Assembly: GCA_008973525.1 (NCBI GenBank)
Contig: WACJ01000513.1
Location: 2,824,627-2,888,626 of the forward strand
Reading direction: 5' to 3'
Source: Stenopsyche tienmushanensis
Taxonomy: Eukaryota; Arthropoda; Insecta; Trichoptera; Stenopsychidae
DNA length: 64,000 nt
Below, piece after piece: positions 1 to 9,241 of this stretch. Under the pieces are notes generated by a model. The model had not been told where the DNA came from. It saw nothing but the letters and a program-made list of their open reading frames with translations, and did not search any database. Made by a program: the position numbers and the translations under genes. Every line of letters begins with the position of its first letter. Positions within the stretch are counted from its first letter, which is position 1.

Positions 1-194
1 TTCAGACATTCTTGCATATTTATGCAATCATCGGTTGATTAGGCGTGTTTCCGATAGCAATTCATGTTGAATAAATGCTATCGGCCGCATTTGATAATAG
101 TTCATTGGTAAAAGCGAGAGCCCGGACTATGCGGGGTCATATTTGCTTGACGTTCTTCAAAATATTCGCTACGATTTAACGTATTTCTATGCAT

Positions 195-345
195 TGTTTC
201 TTTATGTAGTTCATATCTGAAGATAGACATATAAGATAACATAGGCTGCTCATTGTCTACGTATATCTACTTATCTCTCAGGACCGCGCAGCGTGAATCA
301 ATCTTGTATATCAATAAGTGAACCTTAACACTGTTGATACAATAT
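195..345 (+). repeat. Family S repeat, copy 0
   Basis: This stretch shares CAGGACCGCGCAGCGTGA and CTTGTATATCAATAA with copies near 21.15, 21.5, 40.65 and 46.75 kb, and in reverse near 20.65 kb. It has no coding potential. Some other copies begin at TTAA followed by CCCTTTGAT, which suggests a piggyBac-type miniature element, but that class is an inference. Confidence 0.6.
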
Positions 346-1254
346 TCGTGGATTTATTCGCGTAAACATAAAAAATACACACGTGTCTTCAGTTTTAATG
401 ACAAAAAAGTCATCGATTGATACAATCGTACCATGTACGACAAGGGAGAACGCTCTTTCTGTATCATTCGCAGCATATGCGAGATTCCTCATCAAAGCGT
501 TAATCATTGAATTCCATACAAAATTTGGATTTGTAGCACTTCTTCAGTACGAGCACGACCGGTAGAGTATTTGAAACGTTGTGGATACACGCTTAAAAGT
601 GCATATATCTTCATTAATCAATGGGTACCATGGGGTTGGAACAGGTTTTAAATTAATGATGTGCGTGCGCCACAAAACAAAGCAAAAAGTAGGGGGACCA
701 TAAATTCGCAAAATGCACGGAAGATTAATGTCAGCGACGATCAAAATGTGTGACGCGTTCCACTTGTAGGACTCGGAGCTCGCCGTGCATAGTAATAGAT
801 CCAAAAATATCGAATCCAACGGCTCCATGAACGATACGTGTTATTGCATCCGAATGATTGACATTCACACGACATCAGATGGTCACATTAAATGCATCCG
901 AATTGTGCCATTCAATAGAAGAATGCATCAACGGGTTGCACAAATGCACATTTCGAGCGAAGCCAATTACGTGCGTATTGATGTGGCGAATTTGTTTTTC
1001 GCGCCTCTCAAGTGCATTTTTACATCCATGAAATTAGATTCATATCGAAAATAAATACAGTATGCTGTAAAATATTGATTTACATGCTAAAAACGCGCTT
1101 TTAATTGGTTCTAAATTGATATTTACATGATACTATTAAGGGATATTTTGGGTGTTTTTTCAAGTTCGATAACAAAGAAATAAAGAATATTTTTCAAACT
1201 ACATTTTTAACCAGATTTTTATTGTCGTTTTCGTAATATAAAAATAAATAGATA
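346..1254. other. No recognised feature
   Basis: Short open frames occur on both strands (for example 785-1054 plus and 544-828 minus), but none resembles a known protein and they overlap in opposite senses. No repeat partner was seen elsewhere in the window. Confidence 0.5.
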
Positions 1255-1660
1255 AATATAAATGGAAAAGTTATAGGCTGGTAAATTGTAAGAGGTAAAA
1301 AAAAGCGTGTCTTGGTTGATACAATTTCAACCCTTCAATATAAGTAAAATATTTTTTTTAAAAACTATTCTTAATTAATAAAGATATCACTATAGTTTCT
1401 ACCTCTAAGAAAAAATAATAAAAAATATTTTCACAAAATGGCGATTATTCAAAAAAATTACATTTTTATAAATTATTTTTTCAGTTTTAATTTTTTTTTT
1501 TTTTAAATAGTTAAAAATAATATTTTGATTTAAATCTGGTAGGTGCGATAGATGGTTTTATATAAAAGATTTTTATTTAATTTGAACCAAATCAATTTAT
1601 TAAAAAGTGAGATATCATGTCAACCGTGTTGAAAAAGGTGTTTTCGTGAGACAATCCACA
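1255..1660 (-). repeat. Family T repeat, copy 1
   Basis: Low-complexity A/T-rich repeat related to 21,600-21,835, 38,425-38,900 and 46,370-46,710. The shared block on the minus strand reads roughly GGGTTGAAATTGTATCAACC, followed by a run ending near CAGCCTATAAC. Orientation is opposite to the 21.6 and 46.4 kb copies. No coding sequence was seen. Confidence 0.55.
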
Positions 1661-1974
1661 ATTTATGATACAAAAAAGAACCGCAAAAACATTCAAAAAT
1701 TTGTCCACACCATCAGAGGTGGAAGAAGCTTTGAATATGTATTTTCTTCAGGAAAAAACAGTCATGCATCTATTTTTGCGTCCATATTGACCACAAAACA
1801 CAGTTGTTTCATAAGGAGACAACAAAAAAAATACTTTGTAGCTATCAAATAATACTTTGAAGACGTTAACAGGTTATTATTTTTTTATAACTGCTATGGC
1901 CATTGTGTTTATGGCTTTAGTTCTATAATGTATTACTCGTGTATTTCTCACCAATTTCGAACAGAATGACTATC
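1661..1974. other. No recognised feature
   Basis: AT-rich sequence containing the end of a short plus-strand frame (1607-1852) that has no recognisable similarity and begins inside a repeat. Nothing else seen. Confidence 0.5.
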
Positions 1975-2295
1975 TTCTTAGACAACCTCTTTATTAAACA
2001 CAAGAGAAAGATCTGGCCGCGAGAAGGATGTCCTCTCGCATCACGCAGCCAAGGCTAACCGACGAATTCTCACGACTCCCGCTTCCTGCGCGTCACCACC
2101 GAATCGGCAACACGCAAGATGGGATCGGCGTCGTTCCTTCAGACGCAATATGTTCGCATCGCCACAGAGTTCGAACGCTGTTAAATTGACACACTGCGCC
2201 TAAAGAAAGAAGAAAGATGTCGCTGGTAATCTGGCGAATTAAATCTGCACAAATTAGCAGCGCCATTGCATAAAAGAAAATATATAATAAAAACC
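1975..2295 (-). mobile_element. LTR fragment, family L copy 1
   Basis: On the minus strand this follows the same order of blocks as 31,736-32,018 and 59,494-59,800: GCAATGGCGCTG, then CAGATTTAATTCGCCAGAT, a GC-rich middle with CGCGCAGGAAGCGGGAGTCG, then GCGGCCAGATCT and a possible poly(A) signal (AATAAAG, minus strand near 1990). No internal retrotransposon genes adjoin it, so it is a solo or truncated LTR. It abuts a mariner relic at about 2.31 kb. Confidence 0.65.
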
Positions 2296-2309
2296 AAACA
2301 AACAAAACT

Positions 2310-2845
2310 CTACGCTGTGAATCGACACAAAAACTCGACTATATTGCTGTGAAATATCGCCAAAAACTCGATTGAAACGACGCTGTTTTGTTCCATTGTA
2401 AGCAAATACGGCACCCATCTTGCGCACAGCTTTCTCACGTACAAAATTTCAATCAATATACAGTACATTTCACTTTTAGAAATGCCTAACATGTCTACTA
2501 GATTGCACACTTTTAGTCAACGGTCATCCAATATCATTTGGTGGCATTTCTAACGTGGACGCCTTATTTGGTCGACCACTTCGATGTTCATCTTGGCAGC
2601 TCGTACGGCCTCGTTTGAACTCTGCCACCCAATATTTTACTGTTGTAAACGAAAGAGTAGACTCCCCCAGAGTATAATCTAGCTCGGCTTTGCTATTGGT
2701 TGGACTGAGACCTTCCAAATAAAACTATTGTATCACAATCTGCCAAACAAATACCAAACAACATATCATCTTCAAGCTTAAAACTTGAGCTTAATAATAT
2801 TTGTTTAAACAACATCAAGTTGGATATTTTTGGGACTACTTTCTC
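2310..2845 (-). pseudogene. Mariner transposase relic (family B copy 1)
   Basis: The minus strand encodes pieces of the DNA-binding half of a SETMAR/cecropia-like mariner transposase. The frame at 2718-2524 contains TLGESTLSFTTVKYWVAEF and CQDEHRSGRPN, the first helix-turn-helix and linker. After a frame break, 2510-2310 holds MLGISKSEMYCIL and RKLCARWVPYLLTMEQ, the second helix-turn-helix and following linker. The catalytic DDE/D domain is absent, so the copy is 3'-truncated as well as frame-broken. TTGGATATTTTTGGGAC near 2820 resembles the family terminal repeat seen near 17.78, 49.68 and 50.16 kb. Intact mariners encode about 340-350 residues. Family assignment is secure; the end points are not. 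Confidence 0.85.
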
Positions 2846-2849
2846 ATAT

Positions 2850-3540
2850 CGGCTTACATATACCGGGCGTCTGTCGTCGAACCGGTTATCAATTCGTGCG
2901 GCACCCGTCTCGATATTCATTTTCAAGCCATTAACAACTCAACGTTGGTGTTCATATTTAATTAAAAAATGACATCGTTATGCACGATGTAAGCAGGCGG
3001 TATTAATTTTTATCCGCGGAGAACATTCGTACTCGTCCTATGATAACAGCCACAATGAGGCAGATATTCATCAATTGGTCGGGATTATGAGGGAATTAAG
3101 GCGTGATGATGTTCAGCTACGCGTGTATATAAATTACTTATTATACAATTAAGCCGTTAATAAATTATATAAAAACGATAACAAAGGCGTCGCGTTGTAT
3201 TTATCGCATTATCTCCATTGTTATTTATTATCTGAACGCTGCAACTTACGTGGATGGCAGGGGTGCGAATATAGTGGGACGCGAGCAGTTGAAATTTAAT
3301 GCCGACTATAAAATCTGGTGCGGAAATATCGTGCGCTCGCCACGTCATACGCTCATTGTTGAAGTGATTTCTGATTCATTTAAGCAACAGGCTCAAAACC
3401 CTGTTAACTGTTAACCAATCCAAAAAAAATGTATTTATTCAAAACAAATTCGACCCAACAACCTCTTACTCTTCGGATGCGTATCCTAAATATAATCAAT
3501 ATGTTTCTTCTTAAATATGAATCTGTGCAGATTTAGTTGA
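2850..3540. other. No recognised feature
   Basis: A minus-strand frame at 3157-3348 has no recognisable similarity. No repeat partner identified. Confidence 0.45.
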
Positions 3541-3544
3541 TATC

Positions 3545-3559
3545 CCGTTTCTGACACCA
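3545..3559 (-). other. LTR-retrotransposon primer binding site (tRNA-Leu type)
   Basis: The minus strand reads CGCAACA-A-TGGTGTCAGAAACGG. TGG plus TGTCAGAAG fits the complement of the 3' end of insect tRNA-Leu (CTTCTGACA plus CCA, from memory), and the preceding CA is the expected LTR terminus. The same junction occurs at 26.69 and 52.83 kb. The LTR would lie at about 3,560-3,850 on this strand; no gag-pol is recognisable downstream. Confidence 0.65.
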
Positions 3560-3599
3560 TTGTTGCGTGGGTGGTGAAGCGGGGTCGCTCTCGAGGCAG

Positions 3600-4600
3600 A
3601 GTTTGTTCAAATCTGTTCAATAAATTACTTCGGAACGCACCTGTATGAATTTATAGTTCATCATTTAATCATAAAGCTTTGGGGTAATGAAGGACTGTTC
3701 AAATGCATCTCAGTGAATTAAATATGCATCCACTTGCTCGCGGGCCTCATCCGACCCGTTCCATAAATGCACATCTGACGAATTATTAGCAAACTTAAAA
3801 AAGTTTTAAAAATCCACGATGACAAGGCTCGCGAGCCCAATTCGCAAGGTCACTTCGGAGACCTTCATCAAAAGGGTGTCGGTTGATTAGCTCTCCTTTT
3901 AACGCATTAAAGCCCGGCTGGTCCATTCGGGCGCCACCGGCTGCCGGATTTGCCCGCAACTGTCCAACGCCGGTTACCGTGGATACCGGGTGTGCCCACC
4001 CTCACCGGTGGGACCATAAATTAGCCGACAGTTAATGTTATTATTTGCGGCCGGTCAGTACATTACCGGTCGGTTAATTCATGGGTAACGGTCAAACGAC
4101 CGTATAATGAATGCTATCGTCTGACCATTCATATTGTTCCAACTCCCCATTGTTCCTTCTGCCACCCCTGTGCCACCCCGCGCGTGGTGGCTGGACCCAT
4201 CCCGCAGGACCTGTGCGAAAACTCCGCACGCCGTAATTCAAGCGGATTAATATTTGGATCGACTATGTTTCTTTGCCGTTTTCACCCACATATGTGCGTT
4301 TACTTCCGAGATGATTCGATTGATGATTTATAAGGCGTTTTTATCCGGCTTGGCAAATATTTGGCGGGTGCGTGATTTATGAACAAAGGATTCTTTGTAA
4401 AGATACCCGAGGGACGTTTAAAAACGCGAAAAGCGATCGAATACATGGAGGGCGGATGGGAAAAGAAAACAAATGTATAATAGTTGGGATTGGTTTGGAC
4501 TTCAAGACGAATGGATGTAAATCAATTCTTCTTTGGTCGTGTTTTTGATTTTATTTTAAAATTAATTTTAAGAGATAAATAACAATTTATTAGTCTCTCC
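3600..4600. other. Unique sequence with GC-richer island (3,740-4,260)
   Basis: No repeat partner and no plausible open frame. The stretch from about 3,740 to 4,260 is clearly richer in G+C than its surroundings, with CACCGG, CCGGTC and GCCCGG words. It could be non-repetitive host sequence such as a regulatory region; nothing in it identifies a function. Confidence 0.4.
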
Positions 4601-4602
4601 AT

Positions 4603-5438
4603 TAGGGAATCCAATACCGGGATCCCGGACAGTTTTAGGTGCTCATGAATCCCGGGATTACTAAACGTAATCGCGAAAAATTCGGGATTGAAATGTTTAT
4701 CTAATAGAAATCGTACACCTCACCAGCACGTTGAAGGCTACTAAATCGAGACATTCTCGCCGAAATCTGGACGCTTGGAAACAGTGGCGTAACTATTAAT
4801 CGGCGAACTTAGACAGTAAATGTCCAATCTATGTATACAATATATACACTACATATATGTTTTTCAAATTGTTATATTAACCTTTCCCTACCGGTGATGT
4901 ATTTACTACACTTTAACTCTAATAATGGGAATATCGATATGAAATATAATAGATACGCGCTTCAGAATTTTTGTATTCCTTCGTAATATAATTACGAATC
5001 ACATCAAAGTATTATAGTATATAAATATTTATCTGCAGCGACGGAAATAAATAATTTATCGGGAAATCGGGAGTTTTGCGAGTTTTAGTCCGTGTCTCAG
5101 CAGAAAGGAATTTTGTCAGTCACATTGATGGTATTATACAAAAATGGAGGCTAACGCGGTCTTCAACTCGAACTAGCATTCGATGTTTAATGTTACTTCG
5201 AATATATTTTCAAAATAATATTTGAATTTTTTAGTGTTTTATTTATCAATTTTTCGATTGTATTTTTATCTTTTCTTAAATAAATAAAATTCTTTCGCCT
5301 TCAAATTAAATTTTTTATTAAACAAATAGACTTATTAGTAATTTTTGAACAAATTTATCAATGTAATTTCTTAAACTATCGAAAATTCCGATCCCGGGAT
5401 CCCGGGACTGATCCCGGAATCGTCTCTCCGGGATCACT
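4603..5438 (+). mobile_element. Family R non-autonomous element, copy 1
   Basis: Begins TAGGGAATCCAAT followed by CCGGGATCCCGG and a second CCCGGGATT. The core contains CGCTTGGAAACAGTGGCGTA, CCCTACCGGTGATGTATT, AATAATGGGAATATCGATAT and CTGCAGCGACGG. The right end holds GATCCCGGGATCCCGGGAC, but the final GGATTCCCTA is lost. No open frame. Short TAGGG...CCCTA ends would suit an hAT-type miniature element, but no 8-bp target duplication was confirmed. Confidence 0.8.
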
Positions 5439-5439
5439 C

Positions 5440-5545
5440 TCCATATTCATCACATACGTGGCTTGTGTGTGTTTAGCATGAAGCAACCATTAGACAAGTA
5501 ACACGCCTATTTTATTATATAATACACAAGCATAACATCCTCACC
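5440..5545 (+). repeat. Family U repeat, copy 1 (3' half)
   Basis: Shares TTTAGCATGAAGCAACCATT and TATTTTATTATATAATACAC with copies near 16.1, 29.2, 38.2, 42.9 and 51.3 kb. It directly follows R copy 1, as another U copy follows R copy 4. No coding capacity. Confidence 0.6.
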
Positions 5546-5559
5546 TTAGTCTTACGCAT

Positions 5560-5790
5560 TTTGTGTCTTCATCCCTTTGTCGATCAGAACGACAGATATA
5601 ATTCAATCCACCAATTGTTGCGACTCTACGACCTGATGAAGGTCGTAAAAAACTCCGAAGATCATTTTTTTCCCAAAACTCTTACTATAAGCCTTAAATG
5701 CCCTAAAATTAGAGGCCACAAGGTTTCCGTGTCCAAGCGGTCCGAATTTCGGACCGCTGACACATCATAAGAGCGCCTCGCAATCGGAAT
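5560..5790 (+). repeat. Module H, copy 1, with near-perfect hairpin
   Basis: At 5736-5758 an 11-bp stem (AGCGGTCCGAA) closes on a single base. The surroundings, translated on this strand, give GHKVSVSKRSEFRTADTS, similar to translated reverse strands near 48.6 and 50.0 kb and to 45.0 kb on the plus strand. Whether it codes or merely folds is unclear. Confidence 0.55.
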
Positions 5791-5799
5791 CATTGTTTA

Positions 5800-6540
5800 A
5801 CAAACAAATTCAAATGTTTAACGTAATTTTGCATTTCGATATTTATATGATTCTTCATAATAGTCTGTCTTCTAGAAATAATAAGGAAGATGAAGCTATT
5901 GACCAGATTGGCATCAATGGGTCCCATTTCGAAGAGCGATCAGGTCGGACACGCTATGATGGTTCAATTAAGTAAAGAGCGGCGGTCAGGTCGGATCGAG
6001 ACAAAAGGGTTGAATGCAAATGAAGTCGGTCGTCAAGTCGTCGGAGACCGCTATCGGTTCATCGGTCCGAGGGCAATCTTCCGATCTGACAACATTAGCG
6101 TCAGCAATGCGAACCAATGACAACTTTTCGGCCATTAGTGTCAATATGGCGGCCATTAAGGGAAGGGTGTGCCTGTGTGTCCTTTTTTCGAGGGCCTTCC
6201 TTTTGTCGGCTCTCGTCATCACGCGACTTGCCATCATTTGTCATTCGCACGTTGTCGCTCGTCAATTATATAATTGACAACAGCCACAAATTATCCATAC
6301 ATTTCATTTTTTCTGCAGGTGAATATTCCTGCGGGCCCCAATTATTAAGAAGCCTCGTGTGTGCATTCCTCGCTCTGCGGGATATCAAGTCGAACGAATC
6401 AATTTTTCATGCCTTAATGAGCGGCTGATAGACGACAACCTTCCAAAATCTGCATATTACATCGTCGGACAAATATTTTTACATTCGAACATATTAAAAC
6501 GTACATTTTTTTAACTAAAATTAGCCCAAATAAATATACT
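5800..6540. other. Unique region, overlapping open frames, no recognised gene
   Basis: Between 5,890 and 6,280 several short frames overlap on both strands and base composition is more balanced than in the surroundings. None of the translations is recognisable and no repeat partner was seen. It may be unique host sequence. Confidence 0.4.
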
Positions 6541-6599
6541 CTTCGAAAAAAAGGCTCTTATATCGAGAAGATTACATAAAAATTTTAAAAATCGTTAGA

Positions 6600-6830
6600 A
6601 GACATCAAAGAGAGTGGGACTTTGGAGGACAGAAAAAGACCGGACCGTCCAAAAAAAAAATTTTAACACATTTTTTTGTAAACAAGGTCGTGAAATCAAG
6701 CGAAATTTTGAGGAGATTTAATGCACAATTTGGTTATAAAACTTTAAGTAAGACCTAAGTGTTTGATTGGACCCAAAAGTTTCGTAAAGGTCTGAAAATC
6801 GAAAAATCGATTACGAAATTTAGACTCCCC
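6600..6830 (+). pseudogene. Degraded mariner-like DNA-binding domain
   Basis: On the plus strand one reading gives LEDRKRPDRPKK, then SSEILRRFNAQFGYKTLSKT, a stop, and VFDWTQKFRKG. The last two match the pattern of a mariner helix-turn-helix (…F…G…TLS…VF.W..RF..G). There are in-frame stops and no catalytic domain. Assignment rests on these short motifs only. Confidence 0.4.
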
Positions 6831-6834
6831 CTCG

Positions 6835-7440
6835 CCCATTTGTATGGCGATCATATCCTACATTATAGGATTAAACGCCTCGAATGTCACCATATTAGAT
6901 CTAATCTAGCGCGGATTTCAAAGCGCCACATCTCCACATCGATCATCTAATTACTCCCTTCTTGTTGAAATTTAATTTTGGATCCGGGACGAAACAAATG
7001 GAGACACTCTGTTAATGGTATTGATGTCGACAGTGGGCAGTGTAGAGTGTGTATTAAATTCGCATTAAGTTTATTATAGGACTTCCGCCGCATTTCATGT
7101 ATGCGTGAGCAAGTTCCTTTTCCATGATGACTTATCTAATCGCACAAAGGGCATTTAACCTATTTATCTTTACCTTATTAACCTCCCCCTGGCCTGCTCT
7201 GACAGACATCTGTTTTTTGTATGGGGGGCTTTATGTCGATAAGTAACGACATTAACCGCAAGGCCATCACATATCGCCCCGATAAATTAACCTTAACATT
7301 GTCTCAACCTATACCCTAATTACTCGAAAATAATTCAATTATTTTAAGTATTACGGTTAATCGGGAGCCAATCCAGCCCCCAATCTTAGATGACAATCGC
7401 ATAAAGCAGATTGGCAGTAAAGCACGGATCATAGAAAGGC
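6835..7440. other. No recognised feature
   Basis: AT-rich sequence without an open frame over 60 codons after 6,950 and without a repeat partner that I could see. Confidence 0.45.
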
Positions 7441-7443
7441 ATG

Positions 7444-7738
7444 TATGGGGCCATTCAATAAAGACGCTCAATTTTTAAATATAAATACAACAAGTTTTAT
7501 GTAAGATAAGTATTAATTTTTTTTTATTATTTAAAAGAATATTTTATGGCATTATATATAATATATAATATCGTTCAATTATCTGCTGCGGCTTTGCTCG
7601 GTGATACGTATTCGAGAGGTCCAAATTTCGATGACTTTGTCGATGAACATTTTCACAATAAATTTGATATATATTGCTTCAATAACATGGCCGCTATAAC
7701 CTAGCAAACTTTGAGCGTCTCTATTGAAATACCCCGTA
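7444..7738 (-). mobile_element. Tc1-like miniature element (family A copy 1)
   Basis: Both terminal repeats survive: the left starts GGGGCCATTCAATAAAGACG and the right, read in reverse, GGGGTATTTCAATAGAGACG, each beside TA. Inside, on the minus strand, are remnants of a transposase C-terminus, including a CTTTGTCG block (DKV) and a block ending in CGCAGCAGA. The centre is deleted, giving about 0.3 kb. TA target and terminal repeats fit the IS630-Tc1-mariner superfamily. Confidence 0.75.
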
Positions 7739-7739
7739 T

Positions 7740-8105
7740 AATAAAATTTTCATTTCATAACCCAATGGACTATAAAATAAAAGATAATTCCAAACAAACT
7801 GTTTGGCTGTCTTACTTGGCACAATGCTTTTATCGTGTCCATTTACTGCACAAATACAATATGTAGGCGATTTATTGTTATTTATGTTAAGTATCATAGC
7901 ACTTTTAAGCTAATGTATTATTATATTTTATCAATCAACCCTTCTATAGCGTCTACTTCATTTGCGGCGTTTTTTAGATAAGCAATGGGTAAAATACATA
8001 ATATCAATGCCCCATCGTGCGTGTTAGTCACTTGCACTTGTTAACAATTAAATTTTGTATGGGTGCCTAGCTTTCTATAGTGTCGTCCCTATATTGACGC
8101 TATAT
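7740..8105. other. No recognised feature
   Basis: AT-rich spacer between a miniature Tc1-like element and an R1-like tail; nothing recognised. Confidence 0.45.
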
Positions 8106-8109
8106 AAGG

Positions 8110-9135
8110 TTTTTTTTGTTTGCGAACAGGGGAATCTTCAAAAAACACCCCCAACACTACCTACTAGTAGTGTAAGATTTTTATCCACTAAACCCTCCTC
8201 CTCTTCGGCTGCCACCCGGCAATTAATTAAGTATTGCACAAGAGTGCTATTGTTCGTCGTCTTGTACGTTCAGCATTATCCTTCTGCCGCATAGCATTGA
8301 ATGTGCCATGTTGCTAGGGGAGAGCGAGCTGATTCCCAGCTCCTCCCGTAAGATTTCCCTTTCGGTGCTCCATGCTAGGAAGACAAATGTCATGTATGCA
8401 GCATCATCATATTCCACTCCGCAGTGGTGGCACTCCGGGCCAGTCTCTTTGCCTATTTTGTGTAGGAAGCTACCAAAACAGCCGTGCCCGGCGAGGACCT
8501 GGGTAGCACAGTTGACAGTGCTTTCTGGCTACCCAGGTTCTCAGGTTCGGTATTAGCTCGTACGTCCACCGACCTTTAACGGAGTTGACCCATCGGGACT
8601 GCTACACCGCCATGGTGGTTTGCTTAGCCTTATTTTTGTCTCTCGTAAGCAAGCAGGTCGATTGGCTGTATGGCAGTCAATGCCAGGATGACATCTTCTG
8701 ACACTGTGCGATATGCAGCAGCCACTCTGATTGCACTCCCTCTCTGAATTCTGACCATGTTGAGCCTGCCCCTTTCAATTTTAGTGCCTTTTTTGGGCTC
8801 CCAATATTGGGCATCAACCTGGCCAGATTCTTCGCGATGCAGGCCGCCTTCACTGCCGCCTTTTCCATGTGGGTGACGAATCGGAGCTTGTCATCAATCT
8901 CCACCCCCAAATACCGAATGGATCTTGAGTATTTAATCTCAAGCTTTCTGCGTCTTGTGAAAAAGAGGGTCTTCGTTTTTTGGACAGCGAGCTCCAGACC
9001 AGCTCCTGTCAGCCATTTCTTGGCCTTTCTTAGCGCATCCTCGCAGGTCATTCGCAGGATCTTTGTGGATTTGGCTATGGCTAGGATGGCAACGTCATCA
9101 GCGAAGGAAGGGATAACTGTATATTGCTGATATAA
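8110..9135 (-). mobile_element. R1-like non-LTR retrotransposon, 5'-truncated
   Basis: On the minus strand, in order: the catalytic FADDVAIL box of reverse transcriptase (about 9,105-9,080), the thumb/connection region (9,051-8,677), an R1-type C-terminus with KGRWTYELIPNLRTWV and a degraded zinc-knuckle (ECHHCGVEYDDA, about 8,420), then a 3' UTR containing GGGTTTAGTGG and GAAGATTCCCC, and a short A tail ending near 8,111. The endonuclease and the front of the polymerase are missing, as expected from incomplete reverse transcription. Copies of the same 3' end lie at 37.1-38.0 kb (same subfamily), 53.2-53.7 and 55.7-56.7 kb. Confidence 0.85.
8677..9125 (-). pseudogene. R1-like reverse transcriptase, C-terminal half
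   Basis: The longest uninterrupted piece is 124 codons (9,051-8,677). Its translation includes KAKKWLTGAGLELAVQKTKT and SIRYLGVEIDDKLRF, blocks typical of R1/jockey-lineage reverse transcriptases just after the active site. Extending upstream in the same frame gives FADDVAILAIAKSTKI, with the two catalytic aspartates. Downstream the frame shifts near 8,740 and again near 8,620, so no continuous protein exists. It cannot supply polymerase activity. A plus-strand frame at 8,807-9,130 is its shadow. Confidence 0.85.
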
Positions 9136-9241
9136 AGCTTTCTGAAATACATAGACTTCTCTTCATCTACCATCTTCTTTGTCAGATCTTTTTCATGGCC
9201 ATTTTAGCACAGAAGGCAACTTACATTATTTGTGTAATTAT

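Noticed and set aside
8807..9130. 107-codon plus-strand open frame
   Set aside because: Exactly antisense to the R1-like reverse transcriptase, which has clear motifs on the minus strand.
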